Shown here: positions 1-4,170 of the stretch, piece after piece
Layout of the letters: every line of letters begins with the position of its first letter
Numbering within the stretch: position 1 is the stretch's first letter
Assembly (NCBI GenBank): GCA_016929035.1
Contig: JAFGJP010000026.1
Coordinates: forward strand, 1-5,679
DNA: 5,679 nt
Direction of reading: 5' to 3'
From: Candidatus Auribacterota bacterium
Lineage (GTDB): Bacteria > Auribacterota > JAFGBW01 > JAFGJP01
The notes under the pieces: model-generated
Told to the model about the DNA's origin: nothing
The model's input: only the letters and a program-made list of their open reading frames with translations
The model's database searches: none
Made by a program: the position numbers and the translations under genes

Positions 1-491
1 GTCAGGGTATAGATCGGCTCTGCCCCATCGTCCTCGAAAACACGTATTTCGACCTTCAGGGGATCTGAATCTTTATCAATGATCCTTTCAACGCGCCATT
101 TCGTGTCATTGATCTCTGCAGGCGGTTTGTCCAGAGGAGGAAAATATTCCGGACTTTTGAGCGCTCTCAGGCGGTCTTCAGGAAGGTTGAAGTTTTTTAT
201 CTTTTCCATGTGTTCCCGCGCGATGCTTACAGCGGTCGTATTGACCTTGGCATCGTTAATGCTTTCCATGGCAACGGTGAACATCTTCATAAGGGGTATA
301 AAGATAACAGCTATCAGCGTCATCGCCACAAGTATCTCAACGAAAGTAAACCCCGTTGAAGAACGTTTCTTTAACAGGAATATAGAATGGAAAAATCCTT
401 TCACAAATTTCTTGCCTTTTCTTTTTTTCTTCCACTCAGTCTTTTCTGAATTCTTTAACGGGGTAAATCCTTTTTCTATATTGTTATTCAT
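1..491 (-). CDS. PilV/GspI-like minor prepilin, C-terminus cut by window edge
   Basis: This is a probable minor pilin or pseudopilin, inserted in the inner membrane and assembled near the fibre tip. From ATG at 491-489, 163 residues are visible with no stop before the left edge. The class III signal is clear: KKRSSTG (41-47), then FTFVEILVAM. Cleavage would follow Gly47, leaving Phe at mature +1 and Glu52 as mature Glu5. A hydrophobic helix spans about 48-70. The following stretch (ARE.MEKIKNF, about 87-97) resembles the segment after the helix in PilV/GspI proteins. The 47-residue leader is very long and basic; typical ones have 6-20 residues. The upstream minor pilin gene ends 4 nt before this ATG and no Shine-Dalgarno is visible, so coupled re-initiation is likely. 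Alternatives are an in-frame ATG at 509 or a GTG at 404 (AAGG about 10 nt upstream), which would give an ordinary 18-residue leader. Prepilin identity is firm; the PilV/GspI subtype is inference. Confidence 0.85.
   Translation of the reverse strand, partial: MNNNIEKGFTPLKNSEKTEWKKKRKGKKFVKGFFHSIFLLKKRSSTGFTFVEILVAMTLIAVIFIPLMKMFTVAMESINDAKVNTTAVSIAREHMEKIKNFNLPEDRLRALKSPEYFPPLDKPPAEINDTKWRVERIIDKDSDPLKVEIRVFEDDGAEPIYTL
350..464. repeat. Imperfect inverted repeat inside the prepilin leader
   Basis: The arms are 350-363 (accccgttgaagaa) and 451-464 (ttctttaacggggt). They are reverse complements at 13 of 14 positions, separated by 87 bp. In the mRNA they could pair and enclose most of the long leader, including the alternative GTG start at 404. 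Both arms overlap codons for a GFT motif (GFTPL near residue 8, GFTFVE at residue 47). Chance or a functional hairpin cannot be separated from one sequence. Confidence 0.45.
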
Positions 492-495
492 GGCG

Positions 496-870
496 TCAGT
501 TTGAATCATAGATTATCGCGACCGTCCGCGATACATCGTTATACGTTCCTGTTGAAATAATCTCTTTTGTCTCAGGGTTGTGAGAAGCCGTGAAGTATCC
601 GCCGCCGATCTCATATTTTTCAATGTTTCCAAGGCCGTTGTTCTCTGTGTCTTTTTTCATCTTGAGCTCCCAGAGAGAATAGCTTAGCCCGCCTTCAGCG
701 ATGTAAAGAGCCCTTGTTCTGTCCATTTCGAGCTCGTACTGGATAAAGCGGGAATAGACCATGCCGAGAAGAATGCCGCCGAAAGTCGCCAGGAAACTGA
801 AAATAATAATAACAAGGATAAGAATGCTTCCGCGGAGACTCTCTTTATTCTTTTGGCAAGAGCGGGACAT
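496..870 (-). CDS. PilX/GspK-like minor pilin
   Basis: This is a probable minor pilin with an N-terminal inner-membrane helix. From ATG at 870 it has 124 residues: a basic leader MSRSCQKNKESLRG (1-14), then SILILVIIIFSFLATFGGILLG as a transmembrane helix. The stretch TRALYIAEGGLSYSLWELK follows, closely matching the 'AEAGL' signature of the PilX N-terminal family. The C-terminal part (IISTGTYNDVSRTVAI) is a plausible beta-rich end. Mature position 5 is Leu rather than Glu, as in GspK-type tip pseudopilins, which fits a tip role. I chose ATG 870 because it gives a normal class III leader and has CAGG about 8 nt upstream. ATG 897 overlaps the stop of the upstream prepilin gene as TGATG and would add nine residues; GTG 903 is also in frame. 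The next prepilin starts 4 nt after its stop. Family is fairly sure, exact start less so. Confidence 0.8.
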   Translation of the reverse strand: MSRSCQKNKESLRGSILILVIIIFSFLATFGGILLGMVYSRFIQYELEMDRTRALYIAEGGLSYSLWELKMKKDTENNGLGNIEKYEIGGGYFTASHNPETKEIISTGTYNDVSRTVAIIYDSN

Positions 871-896
871 AGTCAACCTGCCGGGGGGATGGAGCA

Positions 897-1343
897 TCAC
901 CACTCGCTTGGCTTTTCACCCGCATATTCGTCCCAGGTGGCATCCAGAGGAGTTGTGATATCAACGACGACTTCTGCCGTGTCCTTGAAGTAGGTCCATC
1001 CTCCGTTGTTTGATAGAGTTTCTGTTGACATCTGGACTTCGGTCGTGTTGTTCGGTTCTTCACTTATCGACTCTTCTGGCATTTTAGCAATGAATGTCTT
1101 CTTGACGCCCTTGTCCAGGTATGTCTCTTTTGAAAGCTCATTAAGGCTTTCGGGATAACGACCTTTCTTTGCTCTGAATAGCGTGATGGAAGTTCGCAGC
1201 GCGTTCAGGTTGCTTTTCGTTGCGGTGATTTTTGCCTCTGAATCAAAGCCTACGATGTTCTGGATGACGACCGTGGCCAGGATGGCGATGATGGTCATCA
1301 CGATGAGGATTTCGACCAGTGTAAAACCTTTCTGAGATTTCAT
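897..1343 (-). CDS. GspG-like type IV prepilin / major pseudopilin candidate
   Basis: This is a fibre subunit of the T4P/T2SS superfamily with 148 residues. Leader MKSQKG (1-6) is followed by FTLVEILIVMTIIAILATVV, a textbook class III site: cleavage after Gly6, Phe7 at +1 and Glu11 as mature Glu5. The hydrophobic alpha-helix continues to about 30, followed by an amphipathic stretch (ATKSNLNALRTSITLF). The globular part has GRYPESLNEL (61-70), like the 'GRYPT..GL..L' region of GspG, and GGWTYFKDTAEVVVDI (114-129), like its 'W.Y....G' strand. The C-terminus, ending in W.EY and SEW, lacks a recognisable GspG calcium loop. It has the most canonical leader of the three prepilins here, a strong ribosome binding site and its own candidate promoter, so it is the best candidate for the abundant subunit. 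PilA-type or GspH-type pilins remain possible. ATG at 1343 is favoured by the leader and the Shine-Dalgarno. Confidence 0.88.
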   Translation of the reverse strand: MKSQKGFTLVEILIVMTIIAILATVVIQNIVGFDSEAKITATKSNLNALRTSITLFRAKKGRYPESLNELSKETYLDKGVKKTFIAKMPEESISEEPNNTTEVQMSTETLSNNGGWTYFKDTAEVVVDITTPLDATWDEYAGEKPSEW

Positions 1344-1347
1344 ATGA

Positions 1348-1354
1348 CCTTCCC
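1348..1354 (-). promoter_or_regulatory. Ribosome binding site of the GspG-like prepilin
   Basis: The coding strand reads GGGAAGG, ending 4 nt before ATG 1343. It is one of the better Shine-Dalgarno matches in the window and supports that start. Confidence 0.6.
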
Positions 1355-1366
1355 GTTCGTAACAAT

Positions 1367-1395
1367 ATTATATAGGTTCATATTAAAAAATACAA
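1367..1395 (-). promoter_or_regulatory. Candidate sigma-70-type promoter for the prepilin genes
   Basis: The coding strand has a perfect TATAAT (plus positions 1367-1372). Seventeen nucleotides upstream is TTGTAT (1390-1395), which matches three of six bases of the -35 consensus TTGACA. Transcription would start around 1360, giving a 5' leader of about 17 nt that contains the ribosome binding site of the prepilin gene. The region is AT-rich, so a chance -10 match is possible. Its position in the only sizeable intergenic gap makes it credible. Confidence 0.5.
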
Positions 1396-1419
1396 ACTAT
1401 TTTGTACCCTGAAACCTAT
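1372..1419. repeat. Inverted repeat spanning the secretin stop and the prepilin -10 region
   Basis: The arms ataggtt (1372-1378) and aacctat (1413-1419) are perfect 7-bp reverse complements 34 bp apart. They extend to nine pairs with one bulged base. One arm covers the secretin TAG stop and the other abuts the candidate -10 box. It could be an operator or an outer RNA stem. The short, AT-rich arms make chance a real alternative. Confidence 0.3.
1385..1406 (-). terminator. Weak terminator-like hairpin after the secretin gene
   Basis: On the coding strand, TACAAA (1401-1406) pairs with TTTGTA (1391-1396) around a 4-nt ATAG loop, and six T residues follow directly (1385-1390). Wobble pairs could lengthen the stem. 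It begins about 10 nt after the secretin stop and overlaps the candidate -35 box. The stem has one G-C pair, so at most partial termination is expected. Confidence 0.3.
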
Positions 1420-3227
1420 TGCTGTTTTTCCCTGATTTTCTGTATCTTTGAAAGATAGCTGAGCGCTTTCCGCGCATAGCGGCTTTCTGGATAATCCTGT
1501 ACGATTTCCTGGAATACCGCTTCTGCGTCATCATAGCGCTTGAGATACTTGTAATAGATTTTCCCCGCCCTGTAAAGAGCTTCGGGAGGATACTTTGTCA
1601 GCCCTTTGTAGTCTCTTGCTACCTGGAGATAGTAAGCGATGGACCTGTTGAAAAGCGCGATTTTCCTTTCATCCCCTACTCTGTGGGCAAGCGATTCAAG
1701 GCTTTTGGCCTTTTTGAAGTAGCTGTCGGCCGTATCCTTGTCCTCTTCTATCTCATCCTTGTAATCCCTGATGTCATCCTTCTTCTTTGCCTCGGAAAAA
1801 TTGCTGATCATCTTTTTTTCTGTCTCTTTGGCTTCCAGGTTCCGCTTGGCGTCATAGTCTGTGGCTTCAGACATGGTCGATTCGGTCCTGAATGTTCCCT
1901 GCTGGAGGATCCTTGGAGTGAGGAATATGACGATCTCATTTTTTGTCCTGTCAAAGCTTTTATGTCTGAACGGAATGCCGATAATCGGGATAGAACCGAG
2001 AAGAGGCACTTTTCGGACGGTTTTGACTTCATCATCTTTGATCAGCCCTCCGATGATAACGGAATGGCCGTCCTTGACACGGACGTTTGTCTCAGCCTGC
2101 GTGGTCGAAAACCGCTGCTGGGTTTCCGTGTAAACGGAAATATTGCTTATTTCAGGCCTGATATGCATGGTCACATAGCCGTTATTCGAGATTTTCGGCG
2201 TCACGTAAAGCTTGATGCCCACATCTTCGAATCTCACGGATTCTGTTGTCCCGGTCGTTGTCTGCGTCTGCTCGCGGATGCCGACCTTTTCGCCGATGAC
2301 GATCGAGGCCTGCTTATTGTCGAGCGTCGTGATGCTCGGAGCAGAAAGAATGTTGGCGCGCTTGTCCTGAACAAGAGCATCGATGGCGGCGCCGATGCGG
2401 ATCTTTTCAGCGATGCTCGCAAACTCCGCAATGCTCAACTGCCCACCTGTAAGTGACGATGCGTTTACGCCCGCATCTGATGCAAGATCAAACGTGGTTT
2501 CTCCACCCTGGTAGAGATTCTGGTCGTCTGAAGGCCAGTTCTCGCTGATCAGGTTGCCGTCTTCATCGTAAACCAGGTTTCCATCGCCGTCCCTGGCCCA
2601 GTTCTCAGCTTTATACTGGGAATATTTTGTTTTCCAGCGAAGGCCCAGTTTCTCCAGGTCTCCGATCTCCATTTCAATGATCTTTGTTTCGATCCTCACC
2701 TGGAAAGGCGGCTGGTCGATCTGGCTTATCAGCGTTTTTGCTCTTTCGATATTTTTTCTGTAGTCTGTGATAACGAGCTCATTCAGCTTTTCATGGACTT
2801 TGACATCGCCTTTTTCGCTGATGAGCTTTTCCACCATATCCTTGACTTCGTCGGCATTGGCGAAATTGACGACGATGACATCAGAATCCAGTATCTCATC
2901 TCCTTTTTCAACGAGGATGATGTTCCCTTTTTTGCGATACTGGTAGCCGTTGACCGTCAGAATGGCGTCTAGAGCCTCTTCGAGCCCGACATCCTTCAGC
3001 TGTACGGTGACAGTTCCCTGTACGTCTTTTCCCACAACGATGTTGACTCCACCGATGTCTCCCAGGGCTCGGAGAACATCTCTGATCTCTGCGTCTCTGA
3101 AGCTGATGGTGATAAGTCCGGAGCTTTCTCCCAGCGATCCGGTTTGAGCGAAAGCGGAACCGGCCGAAATCCATATCACCAGGAGTCCGAGAAAGACTTT
3201 AATAAAAGGTTTTTTCAAACGTTTCAT
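1416..3227 (-). CDS. pilQ: PilQ-type secretin with C-terminal TPR extension
   Basis: This is the outer-membrane pore through which the fibre or substrate passes; 603 residues. A Sec signal peptide (1-27, basic start, hydrophobic core, SAFA then Q) has no lipobox. The N0/STN domain is at about 38-108 (ITISFRDAEIRDVLRALGDI, VEKG) and an N1/KH-like domain at 114-172 (IVVNF, NELVITDY, ISQIDQPP). The secretin domain covers about 173-440, with hallmark VPLLGSIPIIGIPFR (407-421) and EIVIFLTPRI. No AMIN domain precedes N0 and there are no N2/N3 repeats, so the layout is PilQ-like rather than GspD-like, but short. A charged helical linker (441-497) leads to a TPR-like region (about 498-600; AGKIYYKYLKRYDDAEAVF, DYPESRYARKAL). 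The reading frame is continuous, so this is not a sequencing join. ATG 3227 has a consensus TAAGGAG ribosome site. The PilOP gene ends 10 nt upstream. Family assignment is firm; the role of the TPR tail is inference. Confidence 0.95.
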   Translation of the reverse strand: MKRLKKPFIKVFLGLLVIWISAGSAFAQTGSLGESSGLITISFRDAEIRDVLRALGDIGGVNIVVGKDVQGTVTVQLKDVGLEEALDAILTVNGYQYRKKGNIILVEKGDEILDSDVIVVNFANADEVKDMVEKLISEKGDVKVHEKLNELVITDYRKNIERAKTLISQIDQPPFQVRIETKIIEMEIGDLEKLGLRWKTKYSQYKAENWARDGDGNLVYDEDGNLISENWPSDDQNLYQGGETTFDLASDAGVNASSLTGGQLSIAEFASIAEKIRIGAAIDALVQDKRANILSAPSITTLDNKQASIVIGEKVGIREQTQTTTGTTESVRFEDVGIKLYVTPKISNNGYVTMHIRPEISNISVYTETQQRFSTTQAETNVRVKDGHSVIIGGLIKDDEVKTVRKVPLLGSIPIIGIPFRHKSFDRTKNEIVIFLTPRILQQGTFRTESTMSEATDYDAKRNLEAKETEKKMISNFSEAKKKDDIRDYKDEIEEDKDTADSYFKKAKSLESLAHRVGDERKIALFNRSIAYYLQVARDYKGLTKYPPEALYRAGKIYYKYLKRYDDAEAVFQEIVQDYPESRYARKALSYLSKIQKIREKQQ

Positions 3228-3233
3228 TTTAAT

Positions 3234-3240
3234 CTCCTTA
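3234..3240 (-). promoter_or_regulatory. Ribosome binding site of the secretin, overlapping the upstream stop codon
   Basis: The coding strand reads TAAGGAG, six nt before ATG 3227. Its TAA is itself the stop codon of the PilOP gene. This links termination of one to initiation of the next and fixes the secretin start. Confidence 0.75.
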
Positions 3241-4161
3241 TTCGTTTTCTTCTATATTGACAACCACTTTGCCCTGGCTGCCGCTGAAGACGACTTCTTT
3301 TTCTCCGATGGAATCGATCATGAGGTTCCCGACGGCGTCGCCAGATTTGTAAATATCTCCCCCTATAATGACGCGCGATTTTTCCCCCATCTGGATAATG
3401 CCGTCTATCCTGATATCAGGCGTCTCGTCAGAGGCGGATTTTTCGACATCTGTCGCATCTTCGCTGAAGAGCGTCCTGGAAAAGACGTTCGTCTTGATGG
3501 TTTCCGGGAATTCTCCGTTTAGCCTGGGCTGAAATTTTTCTTTTCTCTGGCGCTTTCCTGTTTCCGAAAAAAGCGCCTTCAGCTTGAGAGAGCTCTGCAG
3601 GTATCGTGATTCCCCGTCATCCATAAGAACGATGCTGGCTGTTGATACGGACGACGAATCAGAAATGCCGTGGACGTAATAAACATAATCGAGTATGGAA
3701 TCCAGAGATCCCTTGATCTTAATGGAAAATTCTTTTTCCTTGTAAGGAAGTTTTTTCTTGCCCTCTTTGCCTGCCTCTTCCGGCTGAGCTATCGGCTTGA
3801 TCGACATAAAGTCGAGCTTTTTGTCCTTTTCGAAAACGGTCAGACAGCCAAGAAAGACATCGAAGTCAGACTCCGTCGGAATGCCTTCTTCGTATTTGGC
3901 TTCCTGCTTTTCCAGATCGTTCTTTTTCTTCTTGTTGTCCTGAAGCTTGGCCGTTATTTCCTCGAGGTTGGGGATCTCTGTCTGGGTTATCTCGATTTCG
4001 TTCTGTATTCGCTCGACCTCAGACTGAAGATTGTGGATTTTCATCTTTTTGATCTTGTAGCTTTTTTTGTAAAACCAGACCCCGATGAGCGTCATGATGA
4101 GAAGCAGGACAAGAAAGAGCATTCTTTTGTTGATGTTGACTTTTTTCAGATCTATTTTCAT
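3238..4161 (-). CDS. pilO: PilO-like protein with fused PilP/GspC-like domain
   Basis: This is an inner-membrane alignment protein thought to connect the cytoplasmic platform to the secretin; 307 residues. A short basic cytoplasmic N-terminus precedes one transmembrane helix (about 13-31, MLFLVLLLIMTLIGVWFY). A coiled coil follows (about 40-92, heptad-like E/K/I/L pattern). A PilO-type ferredoxin-like core spans about 95-200 (SDFDVFLGCL, FSIKIKGSLDSILDYVYYV). After a polar linker (about 201-247) comes a small beta domain (248-304: IDGIIQMGEKSRVIIGGDIYKSGDAVG, then EVVFSGSQGKVVV). That domain has the spacing of PilP and GspC HR domains, where the pattern is G-hydrophobic, 'aII.g..y..GD', 'I....V.....G'. 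In PilP and GspC this domain binds the secretin N0 domain, and the next gene is that secretin. It starts 9 nt after the PilMN stop with only a weak GGA-type ribosome site, suggesting coupling. The PilO part is well supported; the PilP part rests on pattern alone. Confidence 0.82.
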   Translation of the reverse strand: MKIDLKKVNINKRMLFLVLLLIMTLIGVWFYKKSYKIKKMKIHNLQSEVERIQNEIEITQTEIPNLEEITAKLQDNKKKKNDLEKQEAKYEEGIPTESDFDVFLGCLTVFEKDKKLDFMSIKPIAQPEEAGKEGKKKLPYKEKEFSIKIKGSLDSILDYVYYVHGISDSSSVSTASIVLMDDGESRYLQSSLKLKALFSETGKRQRKEKFQPRLNGEFPETIKTNVFSRTLFSEDATDVEKSASDETPDIRIDGIIQMGEKSRVIIGGDIYKSGDAVGNLMIDSIGEKEVVFSGSQGKVVVNIEENE

Positions 4162-4170
4162 GTTTTTCCG

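Noticed and set aside
422..428. A7 tract in the leader of the PilV-like gene as a frameshift or phase-variation site
   Set aside because: The run is short, its register (AAG AAA AAA AGA) does not fit a -1 slippery heptamer, and runs of this length are expected in lysine-rich coding sequence.
79..504. 141-codon open frame on the plus strand with hydrophobic stretches
   Set aside because: It is antisense to the prepilin with a clear class III signal. Its apparent membrane segments come from the complement of lysine-rich and hydrophobic codons.
1683..2456. 257-codon open frame on the plus strand
   Set aside because: It lies wholly antisense to the well-supported secretin, shows no recognisable domain, and is rich in Phe, Leu and Asp as expected from the complement of the real gene.
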